Shown here piece by piece: positions 31,405-42,267 of a stretch of DNA of 64,000 nt. Numbering within the stretch: the first letter of the stretch is position 1; each line of letters begins with the position of its first letter. Where the stretch lies: positions 1,240,001 through 1,304,000 of the forward strand of contig JASISA010000036.1 of NCBI GenBank assembly GCA_031771865.1, written 5' to 3'. A program made the position numbers and the translations under genes. The notes under the pieces were generated by a model. That model saw only the letters and a list, made by a program, of their open reading frames with translations. It made no database searches and was not told the DNA's origin. Source of the stretch: Nothophaeocryptopus gaeumannii. Its lineage: Eukaryota; Ascomycota; Dothideomycetes; Mycosphaerellales; Mycosphaerellaceae.

Positions 31405-32170
31405 ATGACGCCCCGAAAGACGGGCAAAGTCATGTTTCCGCATCAGAACAAGGTCTTGCCTCTCGACCGACTTCCACCAGAGCTGCGAGAGATGATCTAC
31501 GAACGACTGCTCATGCGTGGCACGATCCGCATCAGAAGGGGTCCGACGAGAGGACCAGGCAGACAAGCCACCGTTGCTTCTGTCGTGTACAAGAAGAACG
31601 ATCGCGACTGCACCAAACTCTTCTTGCCAAAAAGACGGAGCATCAATCCTCCGTGTCAGCCGCCAGGTCTATAAGGAGGCTCATCCGATCCTCTACGGCA
31701 AGAACAAGTTCGTCTTTCCATCTCTTCCGGTTCTTCGCCAGTTTGGCATGGGTAGTGACCCTGGAGTGAAGCTCCTTCGACACCTCGTTATCAACGCCAA
31801 CTGCTACAAGACTTTCAAAACCACCATGCGCCAGCTGAAGCCAATCGAAGACCTACGCTCTCTGGAGATACAACTCAATCGCATCTCAGCCCACACAGAT
31901 AGGATCAACCAGTTCGTCGGTGTTCTGGTCACATTCATCAACCGAAAAGAACAACATATGGAACAGCAGGCCGAGCTGGAAAAACTCTCGTTTGTCTGCG
32001 TGGAGCAATTCGACGCTACTTTGTTCTCTCAAGTTTGGTCTTCAGCTGAGGCTCCGGCCAAGATGAAGGAGGAAGTTCATCGCCGACTTCAGGACCCAGA
32101 AGCACGTTTCGACAGCGCGCGTCACTTCCACGAGAATCAAGGAGTATTGAGATTTCACAGCTGGACCTGA
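31405..32170 (+). pseudogene. 2EXR/F-box-like protein gene with one frameshift
   Basis: ATG 31405 opens MTPRKTGKVMFPHQNK followed by LDRLPPELREMIYERLLMRG, the fungal 2EXR/F-box-like start. The frame ends early at 31670. The expected continuation (SILRVSRQVYKEAHPILYGKNKFVF and about 140 further residues to RFHSWT, stop 32170) is in another frame. The switch falls at a run of five A (31629-31633). The family function is unknown. Either this copy has a 1-bp insertion or the assembly has a homopolymer error. It is one of two adjacent related genes. Confidence 0.65.
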
Positions 32171-32618
32171 GGGAATGCCACAGATTGAGCTGGGCGAGGG
32201 CTAAGGAGACCTGAGTCGGGGTGCGAATCAAAGCATACAAGCAGAAGTCATTACAGGAAATTGTGGCTAAAAGGGTGCCGCAGAGAAGCGAAGGCGGCAA
32301 GGCAAGTTCAAATGCAGTTGCAGCTCTGCACATGATTCTACAGTATCTGCTTCACATGCGTTTCGGCGTTCTGGCATCAGATGAAAATTTGAAATTGTTT
32401 CTAATTGCCTTCACATGTATTCTTCTTTCTCATTATCCTCCGGCAATCCAAACCACACTGGACACCAACTTCAATCAACTCGAAGCAACAACAGACCGAA
32501 AACACTACAGCAACACCACGACACCACGTCAGAGACACCACTCCAGAGTCACTACATCAAAGTCACCAACGTCTTAACTTCAATACACTCCATACCTCAT
32601 CCCGGTCAATCAGTCATC

Positions 32619-33352
32619 ATGTCCACCGCAGTGGACGCCAACACACCACCAATTACCACAGCCAACAGCTTCCCATTCATGAAGCTCACACCAGAGCTGC
32701 GCGACCGCGTCTACAAACACCTCCTCGTCCGCAACAAGCTCCGCATCCGCTGCAAAGACACATCCAAAGTCCGATGGGAATCACACAACGTCCCAAAAGC
32801 CTCCGTCATCAACACCGACAAGGAAATCAAGCGCCAGCCCAAGTCTCTGCCATACTTGGGACCCGAAGGCGCCGCCATTCTCCGAGTCAACCGTCAAGTC
32901 TACGAAGAACGCACGTCCGGTCCTCTACAGCAACTTCTTCTACTTCTTCTCAGACCGGTTTCGCTCCTTACCTCTTCATGCAACAGAACAAGTACATCCA
33001 GCACGTGGAACTCTTGCACCAATCGAGTCAAATTTGGAGGACGATATGGCTGCTCTGCGCGAGGCGAATGATCTGAAGACGTTGAAGATCCCCCTGCGTA
33101 TGCTCGATTCTCTTCCTGACAAGACTGCTCGGGTGGTCGACAACGTCTTTGCATTCATTCGCAAGAGAGTGGGACGTGCGAAGTACTGTGAGGAGTTTCG
33201 GAAGATTACGTTCGTGGTGGCTGAGGAGTGGGAGAAAGGGGCTACTAGGGATGTTTGCTTTTCCGGGAGAAGGGGCGTTCTCGTCGAGGGATGCTGTTGC
33301 GAGGATCACGGCTGGTGTTGAGCGCCTGATCGGTGCTGCATCGAACGCGTGA
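32619..33352 (+). pseudogene. Second 2EXR/F-box-like gene, several frameshifts
   Basis: ATG 32619 starts MSTAVDANTPPITTANSFPF and continues MKLTPELRDRVYKHLLVRNKLRIR and AAILRVNRQVYEE, parallel to the upstream gene. The recognisable sequence then moves between frames: ARPVLYSNFFYFFSD (switch near 32910), FAPYLFMQQNKYIQHVELLH (switch near 32960), EDDMAALREANDLKTLKI (switch near 33027) and LLGMFAFPGEGAFSSRDAVA (switch near 33240), ending at TGA 33350-33352. Four small indels cannot be introns. The gene is probably inactive. With the upstream copy it forms a tandem pair under relaxed selection. Confidence 0.65.
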
Positions 33353-33529
33353 TCTACCTTATTGGGAGAGGGAGGGTCTGCGATAGCTTCCGGAGGGGAA
33401 GTCCTTGGCAGGCTCGAGCGACAGATGATGCATGCTATGAGCTTGAAAGATCCCTGGAGAGAAGCGTTGAGACGAGGCGACTGAATACTGCACTGATACG
33501 AGGCATTGAGATTCGTTATACACATCTAA

Positions 33530-34995
33530 TCATAACCACCCTTTTCCCTCTCTCGTCCATACAGTATGAGAACTCTCCGGTGGCTGCAACGAATACCTCC
33601 CACCATCATCCCTCGTAATAACATAATTCGGCGTCCCCGGCCCATCCCTCCTCTCCGCATTCGGAAACCCAAAATCCAACTGATTATGCGGCGTAGGCGC
33701 TGAAGGCCTCTCGCCAAACGCTGTAGACTCCTGCCTCTCAGGCTCTGTTGTCCTCCCACTCCGACTACTCAACTCACTCTTCGCGCTAATCTTACTCCTC
33801 CGAATCCCCTGCTTCGATTTCCTCCCCTTCGAAGGAGGTGCAGCTACGATCCTTCCACTCGCATCCATGATATAGTCCTTTTCTTCCGAAACGCTGTTCA
33901 CACCAATATCCTTCTCCCATTCCTCCCATTCGTTCATTCGTTCATAGTTCCTCACACTCCTCCTCGTCGTCCGATCCAAATTCGACAATTCGGCGACCGA
34001 ATGCACCGATTTCGTCGTGTCGTTGGGGTTGCTACTGCTACCACCTCCCGAGAACTCCCCTATCCACCTCGGCGCCACATGTCGGAAGAAGCGGCGCATG
34101 ATCGGTAGACACCCGCAGATGATGACGAGGTTTGCTTCGATGCAGACACAAATCGCGGGGGTAGAAATCGCCCATGTCGCATCAATGGCGGTGACCATTG
34201 GTGGAAGGAGGGAGAGACGGACGAGGCTGGTTACCAATGTGAGTGACCCGACGCTGAACATGGCTACGAGACCGATTTTCTGGATTGCTGGGAGGTGCAG
34301 TTTCAGGACCATTGGGATGGGGAGGATGAGCAGAATGACGTCCGTCGCGGCGTTGAGACCGGCGGTGTAGATGTAAATTTCGCCTTTGTTCGCGCAGTGG
34401 CCGGTTGTGATTGTTATGTCCCAGTTCCTGGAGAGGGGGGTGCAGGCGAATATGAGGGAGAGGGTTAGGGCTATGGTATAGCCTACCACGAAGATCATTG
34501 TGGCGTAGACGGTGTAGGTGAACCATTGAGAGAGAGAGAGGCGGCGGTAGAATAGGAGCAGGGAGAATTTAGCTAGGGCCATGAGCGGGATGTAGATGAT
34601 TGCGCAGACGGATATGAGGAGGATAGCGAGGTTGGCTGAGGAGATGTGGAGATCCCAGAGGTGGACGGAGATGTATTTGACGATCCAGAGGTAGACGACC
34701 ATCACTTGGAGGGCGATGGAGATCATCTGCTCTGATGTCAGTCAACGACGAGGCATTGTGGTATTGGATAACTCACCCAAGCAAGGACCATGGCAATATC
34801 ATCAACACCGAACATTCGAGCCAACCATGCTTTCGTGTAGATACGAAGAGCAATAGATAAAGTCGATATCGCCATTCCAATGAACGATATGTAGATCCCA
34901 ACCTCGCGATGCTTCGTCTGCGGGTTGTCGAAATTCGCTGTGTGGCCAGTTGGCGGCGTCATTGCCGGGGTCGACGAGTAGTCTATCGATGCCAT
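33530..34995 (-). CDS. Rhodopsin-domain integral membrane protein (fungal 7-TM, satratoxin SC4-like)
   Basis: Exons 34777-34995 and 33530-34726, with a 50-bp intron (GTGAGT, ACTGAC branch, GAGCAG), give 471 residues. The N-terminal exon has TM1 (REVGIYISFIGMAISTLSI, ALRIYTKAW) and the DDIAMVLAW start of TM2. The second exon completes seven hydrophobic segments with the family's features: FSLLLFYRRL, a Cys-containing loop (ACTPLSRNWDITITTGHC), DVILLILPIPMVLKL, ATWAISTPAICVCIEANLVIICGCLP. A Ser/Arg-rich cytoplasmic tail of about 170 residues follows. Many fungal genomes carry dozens of these; roles are mostly unknown, and PTH11-like sensing is sometimes proposed. Confidence 0.88.
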
Positions 34996-36137
34996 GCTTG
35001 GTCTTGATTCTCTCCCACGGCAAAAGATGGGTCTGCTGCATAGCAGCTCTGCTGGAGAGAATCATTCAAGGAGAGTGAGTGATATTGGCAGAAGCTGCAA
35101 GACGTCCCATCTAAGAAACACCTTCATTCCCCGCCGTTGACTACGACGGCGAGATCGCAGCATGGTCGCCATCCCGAGACACTGAATCATGTTCCTTCGT
35201 CTGAGGGGTGGATGGAAACCAGCATGGCACAGACAGGTTTCAATGAGGAGTACATTGTTGTTGCAGCGGGCTGCCCGTCATTGATACATGACTGACCCAT
35301 TGGACCCCTCAATTATTGGCGCCAGTGTCACAATTGGTCAATGTGCCTGTCGATCAGAGCGCGAGCATGCATATGCCTTTTGGAGAAGGACAGGCATGGG
35401 CCGTCAGGACGTGAACGCCTGGTTGTTCCTAAGAGCCGAATTCTACCATAACGTCTGTTTGTGCGGGGTACCCTGCACACGTTATGCCTGTTGTGTTCAT
35501 GACAGGAAACGTGCTTCTTCTTCTTGCAGTAGCAGAAGTCCACTCTGATGTTAGCAGCTTCGTCAGTCGTGGCCCTTCCCATGTATAGAGAGATTCTGCT
35601 CTGCTGCAATAGTCCAGGCACGAGCGAGTCCTGCGACGATGATGTGGACCGAAGATCCAAAATCGTATTCGATTGCACTGCATTGATCTTTACTCCAATA
35701 CAAACGATCCGTAGTCGGCACCAGCATCCGAACTATCCTCGAGGACGTGGAGCAGCGCTGGGCCGCATGTCCTGGTCAAGTACGTAGGTAAAAGTCCGGT
35801 ACGTCAAAGAAGCAAGCCCTGGCATTGGGGCACGCTCCTCAGTGTCGGTGCGGCAACAACAATAGCCAACACGCCGTTCAGAACGATGCATGTGATCTCG
35901 CGATATACCATGTAGCCTGGCAGACGGTGCAGAAGAAGCGTGAGAACCAACATGACTCGCGCTTATCAACACCATGATCATCCGTTCCGTTCGCGAACCT
36001 TCCGGCGAACCCCAGGCGAACCCAAAAAGCCCTGATCATTGGTTCGGTATTGAAGTCGTCTTGTCTGAGATCGAAAGGGGGGACTTCACCTCTCCGCGTC
36101 GAAACTCCAAAGAGAGCGCGGAGTAGTAAAGCTCGAG
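34996..36137. other. 1.1-kb promoter region with a GCGAACC cluster
   Basis: It lies between the divergent rhodopsin-domain gene and the FAD-oxidoreductase remnant. No gene was seen. At 35993-36022 GCGAACC occurs three times (35993, 36005, 36016), and CCGAACC appears inverted near 36041. Confidence 0.5.
35993..36022 (+). promoter_or_regulatory. Three GCGAACC direct repeats
   Basis: Copies start at 35993, 36005 and 36016, spaced 12 and 11 bp, about one helical turn apart. An inverted CCGAACC occurs near 36041-36047. They lie 116-145 bp before the ATG of the FAD-oxidoreductase remnant. They could be binding sites of a zinc-cluster regulator; this is unproven. Confidence 0.35.
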
Positions 36138-36965
36138 ATGAAACTTACTCTGCCGGTATTGCTGGCGGGCTATGCTTTAGCCGAGAAGACTCAGGCTGCT
36201 TCGTTCTGTGTATGTTGACAACGACTTTACAAGGAGACGGCTGGCTGACACCTAGCAAGTGCACTGCCCTCAGTGTCGTAGGCCTCGCAGACCGGCTGCT
36301 GTATCCCGGACATGAGGCGTACGACGCCCGAGTGAGCCACTACTTCTCGAAAAGTGCCGAGTTGACGCCACACTGCTTCATCCGACCGCAAAGCGAAGCT
36401 GAAGTATCTTTGACCATCAAGACATTGGTCCAAGCCAACAAGAAAGAGCCATGTCAATTCGCTGTAAGAAGCGGTGGTCACACCCATTTCGCAGGAGCAG
36501 CAGGAATCAAGGACGGAGTCACCATCGATCTCAGTGGCCTGAACGACATCACGTATCATGAGCAGAACAACTCTGTCTCTGTGATGCCTGGTGCGGTCTG
36601 GGGCGATGTCTACGCCAAGCTCGACAAGATCGGCAAGATGGTAGTCGGCGGTCGCTCTGCTTCTGTTGGAGTTGGAGGCCTGATTCTCGGGGGCGGCAAC
36701 TCCTTCCATGCTGCGAGAAAGGGAATGGTCTGCGACAACGTCCTCCGATTCGAAGTTGTACTAGCAGATGGCAGCATCGTCAAATGCAGACGAGGACCAG
36801 GATCCCCTGAAGAGCTATGGAGCTGCCAATGTAGCGAAGATGCGAGCTGCGGCTAGGAAGTACGACCCAGAAGAGGTCTTCCAACGTTTGATGCCGGGTG
36901 GTTTCAAGATCAGCAAGGTCAAGCTCGATGATGAGGAAGCCGAGGTGTACCATAGCGAGCTCTAG
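36138..36965 (+). pseudogene. FAD-linked (BBE-like) oxidoreductase with internal deletion
   Basis: Exon 36138-36209 encodes a signal peptide (MKLTLPVLLAGYALAEKTQA). A 50-bp intron 36210-36259 (GTATGT, GCTGAC branch) leads to the FAD-binding half: SYFSKSAELTPHCFIRPQS, the flavin-attachment type motif RSGGHTHFAG, VTIDLSGLNDI, VVGGRSASVGVGGLILGGG and VVLADGSIVK. About residue 215 the frame meets out-of-frame sequence that encodes only the family C-terminus (DPLKSYGAANVAKMR, YDPEEVFQRLMPGGFKISKV, stop 36965). Roughly 230-250 residues of substrate domain are missing, judged from usual lengths near 480-500. The remnant is probably inactive. Intact relatives oxidise alcohols, carbohydrates or alkaloids. 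Confidence 0.75.
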
Positions 36966-37020
36966 ACAGCTCATTGTGCTAAAGCAACATGTCCAGGCAA
37001 ATTCAAGACTGTAGCTCAGA

Positions 37021-39720
37021 CTAGCAGCCAGTGGAGTAATTCGCACATGGTGCTGTGTAGCTGTTGTAGATGGTTCCTTGAGCACTCAGGCCGCTGCAAT
37101 TAGAGTTTATTAGATACCCCGGAGCGTCGAGGAACCAAGCGTAACGCTCCACGTACGGAACTGCATCGAGGTATGGTAGAGCCTGTTGGAGAAAAGCCTG
37201 AACCTGGGCGTCTGTGCCTCCGTTGTACTCCATGCCGAACTCCGTGATCCAGATCGGAAGACCGTATCTTGCGTATGCTGTCTCAACATAGTACTTCAGG
37301 TAGCTGAAGGCGTAGGCGTTTGAGTACCAGTGGAGGTTGATGAAATCGAAATGACAGCCAGTACAATTGCCCATGAACCAAGACAAATAAGTCAGACCAT
37401 AAGGAGGACCGGCATCAGTGACTGCAGGCGCGCCAAGCTTGACCTGACCAGCGAACGGCTGCATATATTGTTGGTACGTCGCTACGGCATCAGGGATCGT
37501 CATACATGCGGATCCATCGATGCAGAAGTCAGGTTCGTTGAAAGACATGAGGGCATCGGCGCCATCGTCAATAGCAGCTTGAGCTTTCTCGGGCCAAACC
37601 GCGAGTAGTGACGGATCGCTATTGAAGAGGAGTGGAAAGTATGTCAGAGCTGGGTTGGTGATGTTATCGTTGCTTGCGTACCGACTGTAAAACCAGTTGT
37701 AACCCCATGACACTTGTGAATTCTGGCCTGATAGAGAGTATGGCAGGATGTATGAATCATTGGTGTAAGCCAGACCACGCTTTCCGTTGTTTTTCACTGG
37801 TGTTGGTGTTGGTACAGTGGAGCTGGTGCTCGAGCTGCTCAAACGACTGCTGCTGCTGCTCGAAATCGCTACGGCGATGCTGCTTGATGAGGAACTTGAG
37901 CTGCTGCTGCGGCTTGAAGTCAGGCTGCTACTGATCACAGCGCTCGACGTCTGCGCGACCCCGGTGCTTGTGGGAGAAGATGCAAACACGGAGCTGCTCA
38001 CCAAAGTCGCAGAAGTCTCAGAAGTAGTTATCGTGTCATAACCTGGTGGCGATGGCGAGGTTGAGCTCAAGATTGCAATAGAGCTTGAAGAACCGACGCT
38101 CACGACGGAGCTCTCAGCATACGATGAGCTCAGCGAAGTGACGGCGACAGGCGTTGACGACACCACACTAAGAAATGTGCTTGAACCACTGATGACGGTA
38201 GTGACCACGGGCTCCCAGGACGTAACGATTGCAGTAGAGCTTTCTGGCACAGCGGAGGCAGTAGACTCCAGTAGACTCGTTGTCGCTGGCACCGTGCTGG
38301 GAGCTTCGGTGGACTCAGACCATGGCGATGAAGACACTGCGACATCTGTAGAGCTCGACGACCATTGACTACTGGAAGGAAGGTCGATGTCGCTAGTCGA
38401 AGCTGGAGGGAAGTCGGAAAACCTGGCTGATGGATTCTCAGATACACCCGAAGCGCTCGGTGAGATGGCAAGGGTTGAACTCGGAAGACTGTCAGTTCCT
38501 AGTGAGGACAACATTAAAGAAGCCATTGGCGAGCTGCTACCGCCTCTTATGCTCGAGCTGGTACCAGTGTTCGCGGGTACCGAGGAGGTCGCTTCATAGC
38601 TCGGAACGGGCGAAACAAGTACTGTTGAAATTCCTGGCGCAGAGGAGCCACCCACTCCGTTGCTCGCAGATGGACTGACAGCTGTCGAAGGAGCCGAGGT
38701 GTAAGGCATCGGAGATGCAGAGCTGGTAGCATATTCTGAGCTGCTCGGGATGGCTGCACTCGAGAGCCACGATGAAGATGCGGGCCCAACGTTGGAATTT
38801 GATGCAATTGAAGAAGCGTGAGATGTACCAGAACCCCGACTTGAAATGCCCACGAGATCACTAGTGGCGATAGCACTTGGCGTCTGGGAGCTACTCATCG
38901 CACTGGATGCAGGAGGAGCTTGGCTGGTTGAGACAACAGCGGTGGTTGATGTCGTACTGCTGGAAGGATCTGAGAATCCAGTGAATCGTTCAACGTTGAA
39001 GCCAGCTTGAGATCCAACCAGGAACATCGTCCCAGATACGCTCGAATATAGCAGACAACTGTCACCCATGGCAGCAAAGGCCACACAAGCAGAAGTGATG
39101 CTGCAATTGCCAGCGCAGTCCCCGAGAAAGTCCGCGTCGGAATATGCTCGAGCGTAGAATGGAACGCTCTTGTCTTCTGGCTCGACCGTGTTGCCGGAGA
39201 GTCCAGTGTCTGTCTGTAGGCCATAATTTTCTCCGTGTTTATCGGTGTACGTGCTCGCAGAAGCTGATGATACATTACTTGATGTTGACGTCGCCGCGAG
39301 ACCGGTGCTCCGGCTGCTGGTGGCTTGTGAAGGTTGTTGACCCGGGAGCCGAGAACTTTGCGATGCGTATCCTGGCGGTGCAGAAGCTGTGCTTGAGCTT
39401 TGCGAGATATAAGCAGGAGGTGCCGATTCTTGCGTTGATCCAACGGCAGAGCTTTGCGAAGCGTACCCAGGAGGCCTTGACTGCCCCGACGAAATGAGGG
39501 ACGACGAAGTCAACAATGTTGATGGGCCGGCATTGCTCGAAGACGAAGGTGATCGAGACATGCTCCCATAACTGCTGAGGTCGCTCGAATAGCCTGGTAG
39601 GATTGATGATGAAGGCAGCACATTTGTCGGACAGTATCGTACTGCGATCGTTACGACTTCTTGAGCGATGGTGCCTTTTAGGAGCAGTAGCGAAAGCGCT
39701 GCCACTGCTTTGCTAGCCAT
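37021..39720 (-). CDS. Secreted GH128 endo-beta-1,3-glucanase with long Ser-rich region
   Basis: Single exon of 899 codons. A signal peptide (1-19) is followed by a Ser/Pro-rich part and a short Cys module near residues 190-245 (FYARAYSDADFLGDCAGNCS, SACVAFAAMGDSCLLYSS) that resembles a PAN/apple-like or carbohydrate-binding fragment. Then come about 400 residues dominated by Ser/Thr, a probable O-glycosylated stalk. The catalytic domain (about 640-890, KNNGKRGLAYTND to the end) has the GH128 pair: Glu near 729 in SFNEPDF and Glu near 827 in WITEFGMEY, plus NLHWYSNA. It likely acts in the cell wall on beta-1,3-glucan. Its stop is 55 bp from the end of the convergent oxidoreductase remnant. 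Confidence 0.88.
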   Translation of the reverse strand: MASKAVAALSLLLLKGTIAQEVVTIAVRYCPTNVLPSSSILPGYSSDLSSYGSMSRSPSSSSNAGPSTLLTSSSLISSGQSRPPGYASQSSAVGSTQESAPPAYISQSSSTASAPPGYASQSSRLPGQQPSQATSSRSTGLAATSTSSNVSSASASTYTDKHGENYGLQTDTGLSGNTVEPEDKSVPFYARAYSDADFLGDCAGNCSITSACVAFAAMGDSCLLYSSVSGTMFLVGSQAGFNVERFTGFSDPSSSTTSTTAVVSTSQAPPASSAMSSSQTPSAIATSDLVGISSRGSGTSHASSIASNSNVGPASSSWLSSAAIPSSSEYATSSASPMPYTSAPSTAVSPSASNGVGGSSAPGISTVLVSPVPSYEATSSVPANTGTSSSIRGGSSSPMASLMLSSLGTDSLPSSTLAISPSASGVSENPSARFSDFPPASTSDIDLPSSSQWSSSSTDVAVSSSPWSESTEAPSTVPATTSLLESTASAVPESSTAIVTSWEPVVTTVISGSSTFLSVVSSTPVAVTSLSSSYAESSVVSVGSSSSIAILSSTSPSPPGYDTITTSETSATLVSSSVFASSPTSTGVAQTSSAVISSSLTSSRSSSSSSSSSSIAVAISSSSSSRLSSSSTSSTVPTPTPVKNNGKRGLAYTNDSYILPYSLSGQNSQVSWGYNWFYSRYASNDNITNPALTYFPLLFNSDPSLLAVWPEKAQAAIDDGADALMSFNEPDFCIDGSACMTIPDAVATYQQYMQPFAGQVKLGAPAVTDAGPPYGLTYLSWFMGNCTGCHFDFINLHWYSNAYAFSYLKYYVETAYARYGLPIWITEFGMEYNGGTDAQVQAFLQQALPYLDAVPYVERYAWFLDAPGYLINSNCSGLSAQGTIYNSYTAPCANYSTGC

Positions 39721-40428
39721 GTTGCCAAACTCGTCGATTCGCGTGTTGAATAATCAAAGGCCGCCAGCTAGTCTCGAGGGAAGTAGAGGGCGTCTGAGGA
39801 CCGACGTCCATGGCAGATGTTCTCGGAATGCGCATCTTGCATTCCACGACCACGCGGGAGGCAGCGTTCCCGGACATTGTGATGATCTGGAATGAGAGAT
39901 GTATACTGTACATACAGTTCTGGATCGTTCATGCCATCGACTGATTGGAATCTGAGATTTGGGACAGCCTACGATGAGCAGAGTCAGGTAAAATAGGCGT
40001 TCGTCCGCGCTGATATCGCATGAGAAGCGGGCGAGACGCGAGCGCATCCACCGCATGTACAACGGCGGGACGGAGCCCACGAGGGAAGGTCCAGTAACTT
40101 CAGCATGAAGAAAGATCTTTGAGCAACCACTTGTATATTTCGCATTTAGTGGAGTGATTCAAATTGTTGGGCGAAAGTCTGGACTGTGGCATGTTGTTGG
40201 AGGGAGAAGCGTGGCAGCTCAAAGTTTGGAAGCTGAGCTGCTTGATGCATGGGCCCTCCGGAAGTGGCCGAAGACGCTTTGACCAGCCAATTGCGGCCTC
40301 CCACAAGTCCTACTATCCGTGGAAGTCTATCAATGCATGAGTCTTAGGATATAATCCTCGAAGACAGAAGTGAGAGCAGATTTGGTGGTTGCATTCAGAT
40401 CCTGCACCGTTGGGTCGTTCAGACTCTT
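39721..40428. other. GH128 promoter region, no gene seen
   Basis: 708 bp between two minus-strand genes. Short frames lack motifs. Nothing else was seen. Confidence 0.5.
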
Positions 40429-41777
40429 CTACAAGAACATCTCATTCCCTCGACAAGGCAACTCTGCCATCTGATTGCCAAATGCTTTTGCTCTCGCTAG
40501 CATCCAGCTCGAATGAACCCCAGTCTTGTACGAACCCATCCTAGGTATGGCAGAGAACTCGCATTGCTCCTTGGCAAACGAGAACTGCACGCAGCTCGGG
40601 TTCGCAACGCACATTTCGCGGCAGACATCGACGGACTGTGCTGGTGTTCCGTTCTCGAAGTCGCCACTCAGGTTATCCCAGTCGTCCACTCGCCCAGAGC
40701 GCATGATCAGGCGAGGCATGATGAAAGAGTCGGAAATGTCGCTGTGGCGGATGATCTTGCTTTGCTGTCGCACGTCAGTAATTTCTTAAGAGTACGCTTT
40801 GCTTCCAGACTGACATTATCTCGAAGCCATTGCTGCTCAAATTGCCACATTTCCGTGATCTCTGCCGGAGATAGTCCGTGGTAAGATATTGTGGGCCAAC
40901 ACCATAGCCTCTTGTCACCCTTGCGCGAGGAGTAGTCGATAGCGCCTGGCCCCTTTGCCTGGAAGATTGGCCAGGAAGATGTCAGGGATGTTTCGGTGGC
41001 TGTTACAATGCGCCCAACGACGACCGCTCCAGACTTGCTCAATGCTGCAATTTCTTCCCAGTCACTCTTCTTGGAAGCGTACATCTCTACGGCCGCTTTC
41101 AGGGTAGCGTGGGACAAGACGATACCCGGTCCTGTTTGCGCGTATGGAAGTACACTGACAGGGTCCTGTACTCCGATGTAATGCAGCTTCTTATGGTCGA
41201 GCTCGTTCAACCAGACCAGCAAGTTGTTCCAGAAGACATGGCTGTCGCTATCAAGAAAGACGTACCACTTCTTGTCGGGGAAGTCGGAGAATGTGCGATT
41301 GAGCATTAGCAAGTATTTCCACTTATCCAGATCTCGGACAGTGTGCTCAGAGTTCCAGATCTCTTCATCTTCTAGCGAATCCGGTCCACCTTTCTGCAAC
41401 CTTCGCCATAGGTCGAAGTCCGGACTTGTCTCTCGAACGCCTGTACTGACAGTGTCCAGAGCATCATGAATGCGATGACCCTTGTAGAGTTCTTTGAAGT
41501 CCGAGAAGATCAAGTGGTTCGGGAAACATTGCAGAGTTGTGTCGAGGTGCACAGGCAGTCGTGCCTCGATTTCAGCAACGCTCGTCTTCAGCGATACGAC
41601 CACATCTTCGGCCCCGGCAAGCTCAGCGCATGGCAACAAAGGCTTTTGAATTTCCGGTCTGAATCTGTGTCGTCCTGGAACTTCCCATCCAAAGGCAATC
41701 GTCCAGAGTAATCCAAAGAATGCGACCAGGGCGAAGAGTTCGAGAACAGACTTCCGCCTAGGAAATCGGAAAACCAT
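40429..41777 (-). CDS. Fungal GT31-like type II membrane glycosyltransferase
   Basis: Exons 40815-41777 and 40429-40764, with a 50-bp intron 40765-40814 (GTCAGT donor, TACTGAC branch, GACAG acceptor), join WLRDN to QSKIIRHSD in phase 0; 432 residues. I chose ATG 41777 (MVFRFPRRK) because the upstream open frame has no ATG. A TM segment at about 9-30 (VLELFALVAFFGLLWTIAFGW) follows the basic tail. The catalytic domain shows DKWKYLLMLNRTF, KKWYVFLDSDSHVFWNNLLVWL (DxD-type motif), YIGVQDPVSVLPYAQTGPGIVLS and WCWPTISYHGLSPAEITEMWQFE. The second exon adds a Cys-rich PAN-like end (VDVCREMCVANPSCVQFSFAKEQCEF). Likely Golgi glycan synthesis; the acceptor is unknown. Confidence 0.85.
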
Positions 41778-42267
41778 ACTACTAATACATTGACAAGAAT
41801 CATTGTAGGAAGTGAACTTGCTAAGAGGCAAGATCTCGACATATTGAAGGCGTTCGAAGAGGCCGAGGCACGGCTAAAGGCGCGGCAGGGCCATGGGATC
41901 GACTCGCTTCAAAACGCCTCTTGTAGCAGAGTCGTGAGTACAAGGTTCCTCACCCAGATCTATTGCTCGCAGCTGGAACGACCAAATAGAGACGTGTGGA
42001 AAGCCATGATGTGGCTCTCGCCGCCACGAGCATGATTGACTGTGCACTTCGAGTGTGAAGACGATGGGTGTGTTGAGATGTGAAGTCCTTTGTCTTCTTA
42101 AGTGCCGCTAACTTGCTCAAAGTAGGATTTATGTGGCATTTCTTTCCCACACGCATAATCAGTGGTAAGCGCTTCCAGAGCATTTGCAAACCATCACCTT
42201 CTCCTTCCACACTCTTCGAGCTCTAAAGCTCTGCAGCAGTATAAGTATTCCTCATGGCTTAAGGTTT
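41778..42267. promoter_or_regulatory. Divergent promoter GT31 / pirin
   Basis: 490 bp separate the start codons of the divergent glycosyltransferase and pirin genes. No element was identified. Confidence 0.5.

Noticed and set aside
40707..40814. Frameshift in the GT31-like gene
   Set aside because: First suspected at AAGAAATTAC, but a 50-bp intron with GTCAGT donor and TACTGAC branch restores one frame.
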